The notes under the pieces: model-generated
Seen by the model: the letters and a program-made list of their open reading frames with translations, nothing else
Databases searched by the model: none
Told to the model about the DNA's origin: nothing
Shown here: in pieces, positions 24,994 to 36,316 of the stretch
How the letters are laid out: each line of letters opens with the position of its first letter
How positions within the stretch are numbered: the stretch's first letter is position 1
Source: Hyaloperonospora brassicae
Lineage: Eukaryota > Oomycota > Peronosporomycetes > Peronosporales > Peronosporaceae
Length of the DNA stretch: 64,000 nt
Direction of reading: 5' to 3'
Assembly (NCBI GenBank): GCA_947650285.1
Contig: CANTFL010000089.1
Location: 1 to 64,000, forward strand
Program-made: the position numbers and the translations under genes

Positions 24994-26887
24994 TTACATG
25001 TCTGAGTCCTTAAACTCCACGCTTCCTAGAGCACGTAGCAGAGCTACACAGTGTTTATCTTTGGCATATACCGTACCAATTAGATCAGTGACCGACGACG
25101 GCAGAGTCGTAACATGAGCAAGCTCATAGTCAGACTTGCGTGACAACGCATCAGCCAAAACATTCTGCTGGCCCGGCTTATACTTCACCTCGAAGGTGTA
25201 GTAGGAAAAGAAGGAAAATCAACGAGCCAATATTTGAGAGAGGTGAGGCGACTAGGTCGCAGTGCGCAATGACGCATGATCTGTATAGATCACAAACAGC
25301 TCAGAGCCAAGCAGGTGAACTCTGAAATTGACAAGAGCATACGTCATTGCATGTAACTCTTTGCCATGGATTGGGTATTTTTTCAGCAGCTTTAAGGTGT
25401 CGAGACGTGAACGCAATGACGCGTTCCCGTTCCTCGACATCGATTTGCAACATAGCTCTGCATATGGCAAAGTCAGACGCGTCACAGACGACACTACAAG
25501 ATCGATCAGGATCAGGCAAAGCCAAGATTGTCGCATGAAGGAGAATCTCCTTTACTGCTTGAAAAGCATCATGCTCGGTGCTAGTCCAGCACGGTTACCA
25601 TCCTTTGTAAAGAGATTGGATAATGGCCGAGCCATTCCTGCGTAATTCGCACTGTACTTGTGTAAGTAATTGGCAAGGCCAAGCCACTTACGTAAGTCCT
25701 TTCGATTCTTAGGAACCGGCCAATCAACTATGGATTTTACCTTTGCGGTATCCGCCTTAAGGACTCGCTTACCAATCAAGCACCCTACAAAGAAAATCTC
25801 TTCTGCACCGAAGATACACTTAGACGCGTTGGCGTACAACTTATTCGTGCGCATGCACTCGAGCACCGTTCGCACATGGTCAATTTGATTTTCCACATCT
25901 TTCCGACCGTTCATAGCACGACTATGGACAAAGATGTCATCAAAGTACGTCTGTGCGTATCCTCTGTGAGGTCTGAACAATTGTGTTACAAGACATTTGA
26001 ATAAAGCCGGGGCATTTGATAATCCTTGCAAAAAAACAAGTCTCTCCCAGAGCATTCCGCTTGGAGTGCTGACCGCTGTCAGCGGAATATCGCTTTCTCG
26101 CATGATCAGTTGGTACTAATAATCGACTAAGTCAAGCGCACTGTACATTTTTCATCCCACCTTGTGGTACTTAAGAACATCATACCTCGTAAATTTGTGT
26201 CTGAGCCGGGATAGTGGCCGCATTGAGCTTATTGTAAGCATGAACAATGCACCACTTCCCGTTGGGCTTTTTGACACAGAAGGTCGGTGTGGAATGGGCA
26301 GATTTGCTCTCACGTACCATTTCTGCCGCGTGCTTTGCACGAAAGAAGTCGTCAATGACGTCCTACGGTTCTTCCGGTAAAGGCCACTGCCGTGTTACGC
26401 AGTATTTAGTTCCATGAACCAAGTCAATTTCATGACGTACACCTCTATCGGTAGGTAAGAAGGACGGTGGGTTGTGACACACCACGTCCTGAAACTCCTT
26501 TACCAAAGCATATAACGGATCAAGAGGATCCTTTAGGATCGAAGATCCACTACGGGCATCCAGTGCCACCCTTGTGTCCTCAGGGACAGATTCGTCCAAC
26601 AACGAGGATGAGTTTAACTCAATATCCGGCCGGATGACCACTAACTCGGATAATTCTCCTGTCTGTAAGGCTTGGCTGACTTTGCCAGCAGACGATTCGT
26701 CGATTTCAAAAAGAGCGTTCAAGGATGGAAGAGTCTCAAGGCTAATGTTACCATCAATCTGGCCAGTCAACCCATTGACAAGTTTATATAGTGTATTATT
26801 ACTATTATCACTTCGTGACTGCTTAGACGCTGGGCGCTTAGCATTTGCCACCCTACGCTGGGATTTTTTCCTGAAAGAAATTCTCAC
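24994..26887 (-). pseudogene. Reverse transcriptase and RNase H of element C
   Basis: The pre-RT region is at 26887-26363 (HEIDLVHGTKYCVTRQWPLP). RT block A is at about 26355-26152 and block B at 26103-25552, with QGLSNAPALF and catalytic YFDD (about 25944). The RNase H is at 25536-25190 (YTDHASLRTA) and the connection GQQNVLADALSRK at about 25180. At least four frame breaks make it inactive. Confidence 0.8.
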
Positions 26888-27487
26888 GCCTCCTAGAGGC
26901 CGGTACAGTAGGGTCCCTGTGGTTGCTATTTATATTAGAATGCTCTATACGGGAGCTCATGCCTTGAACGACATCTGGTGAAGTGTTGCGTAACTCGAAC
27001 ACTTCACCCAGTAGATTGACACGTACCACTTCACGTGCAGCATCCGGGCCTAGCCCTGAACGCTCTGAATTCTCGCCATCAATGTCATTATCGACATTCA
27101 GTGAGGTGCCACCTCGGCCGCCCTCACTCGGTGGAATTTCACGTGCCACCCCACTCACATCAGAGGAATTACATTCTTGATGTCTCAGCCCTAAGCCAAT
27201 CATGCCTGCAGCATGTAGTGACTCAGTATCACAACGAACGGAGTATAACTCCCTTCACATACGGTGAAAGAGCTCCGCTCAATATGGATGTCATTGACAT
27301 TGGAGATATTAAACTCGGACATACCAATGTCCAGCACATATACATCTTCCGTCGATGGCTCGCGCCAAAAGTGATTTTGTTGCCTAGCAAAGGTGGGTTC
27401 ATGACTCTCCAAAGCTTCGCTAGGAACATTGCGCGTGGCGCCTAAGGTCCTAGACCTTCAAACAGTCCATGAATCATGGCGTTCAAG

Positions 27488-28048
27488 CTAAGCCATACCC
27501 AGGATGAGATCATATCTTGAATCCAAATCGAGGACAAGACAGCGTTCAATGCTTTCAAAGTCCAAAAACTTCACACCCAAGTTCAACGGAACTTTAGGCA
27601 CCGTGACGCGACTACTAGTCGCTAAACAAACGGTGATCGAATCACTTTGATGCGCTTTGAGCGCTTCAGCATATCGCTGACTTCCCTCGAAGGAACGACG
27701 TCGAGCATCATTGCATGATGCTTTGGGGTCGATTAGGATCGACCAATGCTTCTTAAATCCTTTAAACTTCGCCTCGGCGACTAACAGGCCAGACTTGTAT
27801 CCACGTTCTGTGCTGGTGGGCACATAGCTCGGTGAGGCTAAGCCCTGTTTCACTATACCTCGTAGCAAAGCAACAGAACTCAGTTCTACCCCAGTAGGGC
27901 ACCCCAGTAGAGACCCCAAGCCTACTGGGTGTCGATGTTTACTCGTGCCATACCAGACTTCTGGTTGGGGCCGGGCTTTCGACTCGTGGGAGTCTGGTGC
28001 TTCTTGCGCAAAGGACAAGTGGGGCGCAGGTGTTAAGTGCTTCCGCAC
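27488..28048 (-). pseudogene. Protease and gag end of element C
   Basis: The frame ends with RYDLILGMA, the conserved I-L-G block of the retropepsin, near 27500. The active-site block is altered (ILIDPKASCND where D-S/T-G-A is expected), so the enzyme is dead. Upstream, around 28060, CYMCGKHL is the start of a zinc knuckle that no longer closes. Confidence 0.6.
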
Positions 28049-28194
28049 ATGTAACAGCGTTTCACTTTCTGTTGTTGCTCCGCAACCTGAAGCTCCGCTT
28101 CACCTTCATCTTCAGCATGGCTGAGATCAATCGGTTCAGGCTTACAGTAAGTCAAGATGTTGAGTGAGGTTGCCCTCGCAAAGATTGGATTGTA

Positions 28195-28878
28195 CTAATT
28201 CCAGCCTAGTCTGGCCGACTTGAACTTGTGCTCAGCATTTTGAGCGGTGTTAACAGCTTCCTCAAAAGTAGAGGAATGGACCCGAAAGACCTCGGTACTG
28301 GCAACGCCATTGCGCAGACCTTCCATGAAGACAGTCACATAGACTGTCTCGGGGAGATGGTCAGACTGCATAGCAGCCATCAGAGTTCTCAACGCTTGGA
28401 CATAGTCCGTTGACTCATTCTTACCCTGACGAATAGACAAGAAGCGTGAGCGTACGCGATAGGCCTGGTTAGGCGGCGAGAAAACTCGCAAAAGGTCTAG
28501 CTTGAGCGAATCCAATGAGGGAAACGCCAAGTCGACCGACGTGCTGCAACTCAGAGCCCACTTTCGAGCTCTCCCACCGAGCTTAGAGTTGGACAGCGAG
28601 ACTCGCTGGGGTTCAAGTGAGATAAGGCCAGAGCTCATGGCCATCGCTATCTCACGGATCCATAGGGTCAAGTTTTCCCCATCCGTCCTGGAGTAATGTT
28701 TAACGTCCACCCGAAGGGGACGAGGCTTAGCCTCTTCTGATGGCATTGCCACAAAGCGTGTTGGCATATCAGACGCTACTTGGTTTTGAACCTGTCCTAA
28801 AAGAGCCGTTTCATACTGTATGAAGGTCTCCACTCTTGCATTGAGCACATCGGGACCTTGTGCAGCTAAAAACTCCAC
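28195..28878 (-). pseudogene. gag of element C
   Basis: A 227-codon open frame has a Ty3 gag core: LWIREIAMAMSSGLI, LGGRARKWALS, then YRVRSRFLSIRQGKNESTDY and VFMEGLRNGVASTEVFR. It aligns in order with gag of elements E and F (LWFVELDRALRAR, LAGRAKTWSL, FMQGLAEGPVRSHLFR). The start ATG is at 28878. The upstream gag N-terminus (28879-29000) may be lost or in another frame. The zinc knuckle near 28060 is out of frame. Confidence 0.75.
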
Positions 28879-28989
28879 ATACTCTGGGCCTTTGGTCGCG
28901 GTCAGCTTATCAAGCGCGACCTTATGGGTCTGGGAGAGGGGTGTGGATTGCTACATCCTCACAGAGGATCAATCGGTACCGACCCAGGC

Positions 28990-29015
28990 GTAGATTTACT
29001 ACAAGTTCTACCAAG
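28990..29015 (-). other. Primer binding site region of element C
   Basis: On minus, TGGTAGAACTTGTAG follows the 5' LTR by about two bases. It resembles the site of elements E and F (TGGTAGCACTTTGTAG), so these families probably use the same primer. The tRNA was not identified. Confidence 0.5.
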
Positions 29016-29547
29016 TGCATCGGAGCCACACAGCTCCTTGAGTCAGAGGAAGACTTAACGCTCAATGAGCAAATTTCGTTCTACGAACCCGACTCAAAGA
29101 GTCAACAGCTCCGAGAGCTAAGGTTTGGTTCGACGAACCCGACTCAAAGAGTCAACAAGATCAGAGAGCTTACGGTCCCTGTTCCAGGGGGACCAAACGA
29201 TTCAAAGAATCAAACGCACTGAGTTCACAAGGAGTAGCTGCCTTTACAAGGCGTTTCTACTTCCATACGATCACAAGACGCCTCAGAGAGGCGTGTGGCT
29301 TTTTTCGATCAAAATGGTAGCCGAATTTTGTTTCTCCTTTTAACCTAAAAGAACACCTTAGAATAAAGTAATTAACCTACTCACTTACGTCCTAGATAAA
29401 CCTATTAAAAGATCTCGTAATCAATGGTTGACAGACATCAGTCTTCAACAGGTGATACTTGTGTTCTAATATTACTTTAAAGGGGATCCCATCCCTTGTG
29501 TGTATCACACCTATTGTCGACTACCAGTCGACGTGAACTCCGTTACA
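29016..29547 (-). repeat. 5' LTR of element C (right end)
   Basis: It pairs with 21844-22377. Most differences are near 29025-29050 and 29295-29310. It is followed by the CGGG target duplication and then the ettA-like frame. Confidence 0.85.
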
Positions 29548-30052
29548 CGGGTAAAGTGGAGCTAGGTAAGACAGTGAGTTTGGGCTTCCTGAGTCAAAGT
29601 CGTGAAGAATTAAGCGTCAGGCGGTCGGTTTACGACGAGATTTCGGGCAACAATGAGTTTGTGGAGATTGGTTGCGACCGCATCAACACGCGTGCCTACA
29701 TTGCAAGCTTCAATTTTCGAGGTGCGATGCAGCAAAAGACAGTCGGCAGCTTAAGTGGAGGTAAGCGCAACCGTGTCCACCTTGCCAAAATGCTGCTGGG
29801 TTGCCAAAATGTGGTGATGATGGATGAGCCGACGAATGATCTTGATGTTGAAACGCTGCGCTCGCTGTAAGATGCTCTCAAGGACTTTAATGGCGTGTCC
29901 ATGGTCATCTCTCACGACCGATGGTTCCTCGATCGTTTTTGCTCCCACATCATTGCGTTCGAGGGTAGCGGCCGTGTCGAGTTCTTTGACAGAAACTACA
30001 CTGAGTACGAGCGGGAACAAAGCGCAGTTTCAACAACTCGACCTGAGCCGTC
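29548..30052 (+). pseudogene. ettA: EttA-type ABC-F ATPase pseudogene, 3' part
   Basis: The frame continues from 21843 with KVELGKTVSLGFLSQ. It has ABC signature LSGGKRNRVHLAKML (about 29750), Walker B and D-loop MDEPTNDLDVETLRSL (29820) and a stop at 29868-29870. After the stop it continues in frame as VISHDRWFLDR with the intact switch His, then VEFFDRNYTEYERE before ending near 30052. The distance from signature to C-terminus fits the family. Confidence 0.85.
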
Positions 30053-30449
30053 ATGACAGACTGGTAATCGAGTTGCTGGTGTGGGATAATTGTGTCTGTT
30101 TGACAGACAGATGGGAACTCCTTGCAGCTCGTAGAAGTCTGTCAACGCAAGTAATTTTGGTAGACGTTGCGACGCATCGAGACTCGCTTTGAATGATAGC
30201 TCTCGTTCTTCACATGGGATCAGGAGATCGAGTGACATGACGATAATATAGAAGCAAGGCACAAGTCTCTTGCCCATGTGATTTCAGGCCTGTGTACTAG
30301 CAAAGCAATCAGAGGATATAAACCCATTTGTGTCTCGATCGCAGCCGCTAAAACCGCTACTGCTTTGGCTGGACAATGGCGAGCACAAACTAGCTTCCAC
30401 CTTTGACCTGGTTCGAAAGTGTATCTACGTGTTGTGCGACAAGCAAATC
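30053..30449. other. No recognised feature
   Basis: Short frames only. It lies between the ABC-F pseudogene end and the left inverted repeat. Confidence 0.4.
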
Positions 30450-30745
30450 TTTAGCCAGTACCACAAATGTATAAAAGTCCTAAAACCAAGACAATACTCA
30501 ACTCAAGTATAAAAAACCACTAAAACGTTTTAACTACATTATACTTCACTGAAACATGGAATCAATAACTGATTGATTGCTAGGGAGAGGCGAGACGGCA
30601 AAAAATGGAACAGACGATGGCAGCAAGTGAGGCAGCAAGTGAGTTGAATATACAATTTTGGCCTATTCGTGCCCAATGCTAACATGCGACATAGCTACCA
30701 GCCTTCATCGTGCATCTATTGAATGGTCTTTTTTTGTAGCTATAG
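30450..30745 (+). repeat. Left copy of a ~270-bp inverted repeat
   Basis: The reverse complement lies at 36317-36610. The match is strong over 30491-30720 (ACAATACTCAACTCAAGTAT, GGGAGAGGCGAGACGGCAAA, ATGGCAGCAAGTGAGGCAGC). It fades outward to about 30450, and inward through a pyrimidine tract plus AG at about 30745. Together the copies could be terminal inverted repeats of a DNA element or an inverted promoter duplication. Confidence 0.75.
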
Positions 30746-31561
30746 AAGACTGAAATTCCGTATTCGACTAGTCTTCCAATTGAGGACGAGCAAGGATCAT
30801 TCGGAGTCAACAAGTGGGGTGGCAACGGTAATCAAGGCAGCGCGCTGGGCTCGGCAATTATACTGGCCAAGACTCTGATGGAGGCTTCGGTGCTGGAAAG
30901 CGCGGACATATAAGAACGTATGGGGCTCTAAGGGTATGGCCACGCCCGACAACCTCGCACCTGCTCCACCTGGAGCTGGTAGACCTGTGGGCACCGGCCC
31001 GCCCGATTGTACAACCAAAGGGGCCAGATTATCTACGTGGATCAAGGTTGGCTACGGTACGCAGCCTGCCTATGTCGGCCAAGGACCGTACCCCCCCCCC
31101 AGAGTTCCCAACTAGTACCGCAGCAGAAGTACGATATCCCTAGCAAGTATTATAACGACGATCCCTCGAGTGATAACGAAGCAAATTGCAACTTCGACGA
31201 GCGGCAGATGTTGACTCGGATACCGTTGGCGGTATTACCGTTGCACCGTCTCCAATACCCGGGGCTCGACGCGTCGGGCCGAGCGCACGCTCCACGATAA
31301 CATCTATCTGTCGAACAATATGTACTTCAACGCGTCGTGCGCCCAGCCGGAAGGACCAGCAGCAGCAGAATCTTCCAGCCTAATCCTCGATGGAACAATT
31401 TTCGCCTTCGCAACAACATCGCGTGAAGGTCGCTTGATATCTCATTTGGCGCTCCCTCAGCTCTACGAGGCCCAATTGCTGTCCAGCAGCCACTGCCGCC
31501 ACTAAAGCACCACCAGCCGCAGTCAATGGCACCGATACAGCAGCAACAGCAGCAATAGATA
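30746..31561. pseudogene. Relic of a gene between the inverted repeats (left of copia)
   Basis: Both strands have moderately long but broken frames rich in Pro, Gly and Gln. On minus, the end of a frame (31566-31380) carries a hydrophobic Ala/Val/Gly-rich stretch (LSIAAVAAVSVPLTAAGG) that could be a membrane helix. After removal of copia it joins in frame with 36316-36204. On plus, a Pro/Gly/Gln-rich frame (PAYVGQGPYPPP near 31050-31095) also ends near the junction. I cannot tell which strand was coding and do not recognise the protein. A poly-C run lies near 31090. Confidence 0.3.
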
Positions 31562-31566
31562 ATGAT

Positions 31567-31784
31567 TGTTGAAGATGGGGCATCAGGCGACGGTTTATCG
31601 TCGTGCTGATATGATGGTCACTGTCGCGTGTGACACAAGACGAAGGGTGATGCAAGTTTAGATCAGTTGAACCGGATACATATGAGGGTTTTATAAGAAT
31701 GAATACACTTTCCAGATTTCCCCTACGTACTGAGTTCTCCCCAAGTGCGGTGTTCACACCTGTGTGTGCGGACGATACTTAACA
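31567..31784 (+). repeat. 5' LTR of copia element D
   Basis: It starts TGTTGAAGATGG and ends GATACTTAACA. It matches 35981-36198. The first four bases of the 3' copy differ. Confidence 0.9.
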
Positions 31785-32189
31785 GATTATGAACCCAAAC
31801 ACGGGTATAGCGAACTATGTATGGATGAAGACAATTGCTTTGTACGGGAGTTCAACGCGCGAATGAAGCTCGCCAAGAAAGGGCTGTTGGAGCATATCGA
31901 CGCAACGAAGGCACCGAGTGAAGATGACGCAAGCGCGGCTATATGGAGAGTCAACGATATGAACGCCTTCGCAAACGTGTATACGATGATCAGCGTAATT
32001 CTTAAATACATGGTTCGGAATGAAGCGACTACGACAGAAGCTTGGGCGATTTTGAAGAGTTTCTTTCTTCGTACAAGTATACACAACCGGGTGCAGATGC
32101 GTCGTCAGCTGCATGAGTTTGACATGCAGAAGGGCGCAAGTGTAATGGACCATTTCCTCAAGTTCGATGAGTTGTGTATGTCAATGTAG
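31785..32189 (+). pseudogene. gag of copia element D, first part
   Basis: The frame contains the UBN2-type gag core typical of copia elements: AWAILKSFFLRTSIHNRVQM, then LHEFDMQKGASVMDHFLKFD. A TAG stop ends it at 32187-32189, and gag continues in another frame from 32233. Confidence 0.75.
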
Positions 32190-32232
32190 GCCATCGGAGA
32201 CGAAGTCGCGCACGATGAGCGACTCGTAAATT

Positions 32233-32796
32233 TTGCTTAGAAGTTTTTATGATGAGTACGACCCGATCGTCACGATTATCGAGACCATGAGGGACATTGA
32301 TCTGTTTCAAGCCAAGGAGATGCTTCGTCGTGAATACGAAGGCATTGCTCGGAAGGAGAGAAGCGAAACTGCGTTGAAGACGACAAGAAACTCCAAGAGC
32401 AAGAATTTTCGTCAAAAGGAAACAAGGAACAAGTTCTCTGGGAGGTGTTTCATATGCGGCAAGTATGGACACAAGAAACAAGACTGCTGGAAAAATCCAG
32501 AGAAAAAAATAAAATGCGAGCAAGCGTTCATTGTGGGTGAACATGGCTCTGAAGGTTGGCTACTCGAAAGTGGTATTAGTAGTCACATGTGCCCATATCA
32601 AAATGGGTTTTTGGAGATCAGATCGCTTAATCGAACTGTTGGTATTTCAATTGCATGTGGAGAAACAGTAATGGCTGCTAGAGTCGGGTCTATTCGTGTC
32701 TTCCTAAAAATAAGAAGCCATTACGCATGGAAGACGTGTTGTACGTTCCAGAGTTGGACCGTCGTCTTCGGTCAATTCCTGCATTGTCTGAAATAG
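32233..32796 (+). pseudogene. gag end, zinc knuckle and protease of copia element D
   Basis: The zinc knuckle CFICGKYGHKKQDC (CX2CX4HX4C) lies at about 32448-32489. The protease active block at about 32560 reads WLLESGISSHMC, with Glu in place of the catalytic Asp of the usual W-x-x-D-S-G. The protease is therefore probably dead even before the frame breaks near 32700-32796. Confidence 0.75.
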
Positions 32797-32949
32797 GGCT
32801 ACATGTAACCTTTCGCAACAAAACGTGTGAGATTAGGAATGATCAAGAAGTGGTGACCCAAGTGACAAAAGGGTAAATTTTTCGTGCTGGAATGTGATAC
32901 ATTGTAATCTGCGAACGTGAGTCATGAGGTTGGTAGTGAAGTCAAACCT

Positions 32950-34095
32950 GTCAGTTCAAGTGTATGGCATGCACGATTAGGACATATGCCGGTGAAGGCA
33001 ATGAAAAACCTTGACAAGTGTGTTGAAGGTTTCACAATTCAAGATTCATTTATCGTTGTAGACGATTAAGACAGAATATGTCAGGGATTTGTTACTGGAA
33101 AGCTGTCCGTCAAGCCGTTTCCAAGTTCAAGTCGTGGCGAAGTGAAGACCACTGCATTACTCCAACATATTCACAACGATATCATAGAGCCAATGGAGAC
33201 CAAGTCGCAAGGAAGAGCAAGATGTGTGGTGACATTTCTAGACGATTTATTTCGCTATGTGGTTGCCGATTACATTGCGCATAAGTCCAATGTGGTCGAT
33301 AAATCAATCGAGTACGAGTCGATGATGGAAAAACAGCTAAGTACCAAGATCAAATGTGTTCGCACCAAAAATGGTGGAGAATTTATCAACAAGCGGTTTG
33401 CTGATGTTTGCCGAAGTGCTGGAATAGTACACCAAGCAATGGTGCCGTATTCGCCGCAGCAAAATGGAATGGCTGAAAGAATCAACTGAACGCTAACTGA
33501 ACGAGCAAGATCGATGCTAAATCACATGCAAGTTGAGAATAGTTGGTGGGCAGAAGCGATTAATACTGCGGTTTATGTGACTAACCGAGTCACGTGCGCA
33601 TCTTGCCTGACCCAGACCCCAGTCGAAGTGTGTTTTAGAATCAAGCCAGACCTGTCTCACATGCGAGTGTTTAGTTCTTAAGGTCACGCTCACGTTGCAA
33701 AGCCCAAACGTCTCAATATGGACAAGAAAGCATTTCGCTGCATGTTCTTGGGTCACTCACATGACGTGAAGGGATACCGTGTTTGGAATTTCGACTTAAA
33801 TAAAGTGGAGCTTACGCGAACAGTGACTTTACAAGAGCTGCCGAAGTCCAAGTATGTGCAAGCGTTTAGTGATCTACCTGCTACTGCACGTGTAAATTAC
33901 GACGATGATGACGATGCAGACATTGTTCAATTACCTGTCATGATTTTTCAAAATGACGTTGAACCGATGGTAGTGAATCAGATTGGCACCGATCAAACAA
34001 TTTCAAGCGCTACTCAACGTGACGTTGAATCGATGGTTGTGGATCAGACTGGCACGGAACAAACAATTTTCCTCGAAGTGAATTTGAGTTGCTGA
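32950..34095 (+). pseudogene. Integrase of copia element D
   Basis: The GAG-pre-integrase block WHARLGHMPVKAM is at about 32968. The core is at 33142-33489, with FLDDLFRYV, RTKNGGEF, and YSPQQNGMAERIN followed by a stop at 33487. It continues as ERARSMLNHMQ and NSWWAEAINTAVYV. The C-terminal part (FRCMFLGHSHDVKGYRVWNF) is open from 33718 to 34095. It would insert the cDNA, but it is interrupted by stops near 33067, 33487 and 33680. Confidence 0.8.
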
Positions 34096-35252
34096 ATCCA
34101 CACCAGTATTATAATGGTGGGCCTGATCCTGCTTTCGATATTGATGATGTCTACATGGAGCTTACCGATCTCGATGTATTCGCGACTCGGGATATTGTGT
34201 CCAGGGAGAACTTGGATGATATCAATGGTTTTGTAAACGTGCAATCATATCAACATGGTAGGCAAAATGCCCCGTTTGTGCTAGTACCATCTACTAATGA
34301 AGAAAGAGCTATAATTCCTGTCGGGATGTCGAATGTATTAGCTACTTCGTGCAGTGATGAACCTGAGGTTTGTGCGTCAAAAAGGTATTGCATAGAGTAT
34401 AAGAAAGCAAACGCAGCGCTCGAGACTCCAGCGACGTACCAAGATGCAATGGCGTCTCCTCAATCCAAGCTGTGGAGTGATGCGATCAAGACCGAATTGA
34501 AGGCACTTGAAGAAAAGAAAATATGGACAGCATTGAAGAAATATCCAAATATAAAGGTGATGGGTACCAAGTGGGTATATCGCAATCAAACGAAACGAAC
34601 ATACTGATATTGAGCAATTTAAGGCTCGATTGTGGTATTAGGTTATCGACAGACCTATGGAGGGGATTATTACAGAACGTATCCACCGGTCGCTAACATG
34701 TGTTAAATTCACATCTTCCTGGCTGTTTGTTGTCACAATGTAATGACAATTCACCAATATGATGTTGATACTGCCTTCATTAATGGCGTTCTGGAAGATA
34801 ACGTGTACATTTGCACTCCTTTAGGCGTCGACATGAAACCAAATCAAGTTCTGAAACTCAATCGAAGCCTGTACGTACTTAAACAAGCTGCTGCAACGTG
34901 GTTCAGGACGATTATAAACGTTTTCAAGAACATAGACTTCGTAGGGGTTCTTTCGTATACGTGTGTATATGTTCGTCGCGATAGCAATCTATCGTGGGTC
35001 TACGTGGCGTTGTATGTCGACAACATGCTTATAGGTGGTGTTTCTGTTAATTCTATCAAGCAAGTTGCATATGAACTGTCAAGTCATTTTCGACTCAAGA
35101 CACTGGGCAAAGTGCGATTTATTCTCGGTATCGAAGTGGAATACGAGATGGACACGAACCACCTAAAGATCAGTCAGGGCGCATGCAATACAAGAATAGT
35201 TGAGAACTTCAACCAAGTCGACTCGAAACCGGCATACAATCCGAACGTGTAG
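34089..35252 (+). pseudogene. Reverse transcriptase of copia element D
   Basis: The copia RT start is at 34430-34600 (YQDAMASPQSKLWSDAIKTE, MGTKWVYRNQTK). It breaks at 34607 and resumes at 34743 (QYDVDTAFINGVLEDNVYIC, then LNRSLYVLKQAAATWF). The catalytic motif at about 35012 is YVDNM where YVDDM is expected, so one catalytic Asp is lost. Confidence 0.85.
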
Positions 35253-35299
35253 GGCCAAATCATGGTCAAATTTAAAAGAAGGACCCGGGAATGAAGAAG

Positions 35300-35988
35300 C
35301 GTCCATTTCGATCTTTGGTGGGGTCACTTTTATATGTGGCGACCAGACAAGACCTGACATTGCGTTCGCAGTGTGTCTAGTAAGTCTCCACCTGGAGAAT
35401 AGAAGCGAAGATCACTGGAATGCGGCTATTCGCGTGCTTCGGTACCTAAAGTCGACTCTAACAAGTAGTATGTGCTATCGGAGCAAGCCTGGGGTGCTAA
35501 AGATGAGTGCATATAGTGATGCTGACTGGGGAAGTAACATGGACAATCGACGTTCGACATCAGGCGTGATGGTGATGATTTACAACCCTCCAGCCATTTT
35601 CAAGTCGAAACTACAACACAGTGTCTCTCTAAGCACTGCGGAAGACGAATATGTGGCGCTTTCGTTGTGCTTTCAAGAAGTGTTGTGGTCAAAAAGTCTT
35701 TTGCTGGAGATGAAGGTCACAATTGATGGTCCAGTCGTTGGGTACGAGGACAATCAAAGTGCGATTGCGATCGCAAGAAATGAAAGATTTCAAAGTCATG
35801 CGAATCACAATGATATACGCTATCACTTTGTACGCGATCATGTTAAGGTCAAGGTCATTCAGCTAGAGTATATTGAGACCAAGTTACAACTCGCTGATTT
35901 CCTGACGAGGGCTATTTCGACGAAGAAGTTTCAATTTCTCGTGGCCAAGGCCGAAATTGGAATTTCATCGCCGAGGAAGAGTTTGTAG
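35300..35988 (+). pseudogene. RNase H of copia element D
   Basis: RNase H blocks are present: ARPDIAFAV-type (RPDIAFAVCLVSLHL), AYSDADWGSNMDNRRSTSG, LSTAEDEYVALSLC, YEDNQSAIAIARN, and HNDIRYHFVRDHV at the end. The frame is open to a stop at 35988, directly before the 3' LTR. The junction with RT needs a frame change near 35250. The polypurine stretch GAGGAAGAG precedes the LTR. Confidence 0.85.
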
Positions 35989-36198
35989 ATGGGACATCAG
36001 GCGACGGTTTATCGTCGTGCTGATGTGATGGTCACTGTCGCGTGTGACACAAGACGAAGGGTGATGCAAGGTTAGATCAGTTGAACCGGATACATATGAG
36101 CGTTTTACAAGAATGAATACACTTTCCAGATTTCCCCTACGTCCTGAGTTCTCCCCAAGTGCGGTGTTCACAATTGTGTGTGTGGACGATACCTAACA
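35981..36198 (+). repeat. 3' LTR of copia element D
   Basis: It matches 31567-31784, ends GATACCTAACA, and is followed by the ATGAT duplication. Confidence 0.9.
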
Positions 36199-36203
36199 AT
36201 GAT

Positions 36204-36316
36204 GAACGCAGACCTATTTAAAATAGGCCCACCGCTTCCACCCGCTCGTGTTCCCGAAGGAGTCTTGCCAGCTGCTCATATCGGTCCTTCAACAGCATTA
36301 TTCAACCTTAACTAAG
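36204..36316 (-). pseudogene. Relic gene end to the right of copia
   Basis: On minus, ATG near 36295 opens a short helical, charged frame (LLKDRYEQLARLLREHERVE) with one TAA before the copia junction. Skipping copia, it continues in the same frame into the hydrophobic stretch at 31566-31480. The plus strand is also open here. Identity is unknown. Confidence 0.3.

Larger units (their letters stand above)
21844..29547 (-). mobile_element. Ty3/gypsy chromovirus, element C, inserted in the ettA-like gene
   Basis: A 7.7-kb element has LTRs of about 530 bp that differ at roughly 16 positions by my count. It is flanked by CGGG on both sides (21840-21843 and 29548-29551); the following T makes a 5-bp CGGGT possible. 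Removing the element rejoins the ettA-like frame exactly (EPDAG then KVELGKTV). On minus the order is gag, protease, RT, RNase H, integrase, chromodomain, with a separate ORF on plus next to the 3' LTR. Stops and shifts are spread over pol. Confidence 0.9.
31567..36198 (+). mobile_element. Ty1/copia retrotransposon, element D
   Basis: A 4.6-kb element has 218-bp LTRs and a perfect ATGAT target duplication (31562-31566 and 36199-36203). Domain order is gag, zinc knuckle, protease, integrase, RT, RNase H, which is the copia order. Stops and frameshifts break it in several places. The LTRs differ at roughly 13-14 of 218 positions by my count, so it is older than element C. Confidence 0.92.
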
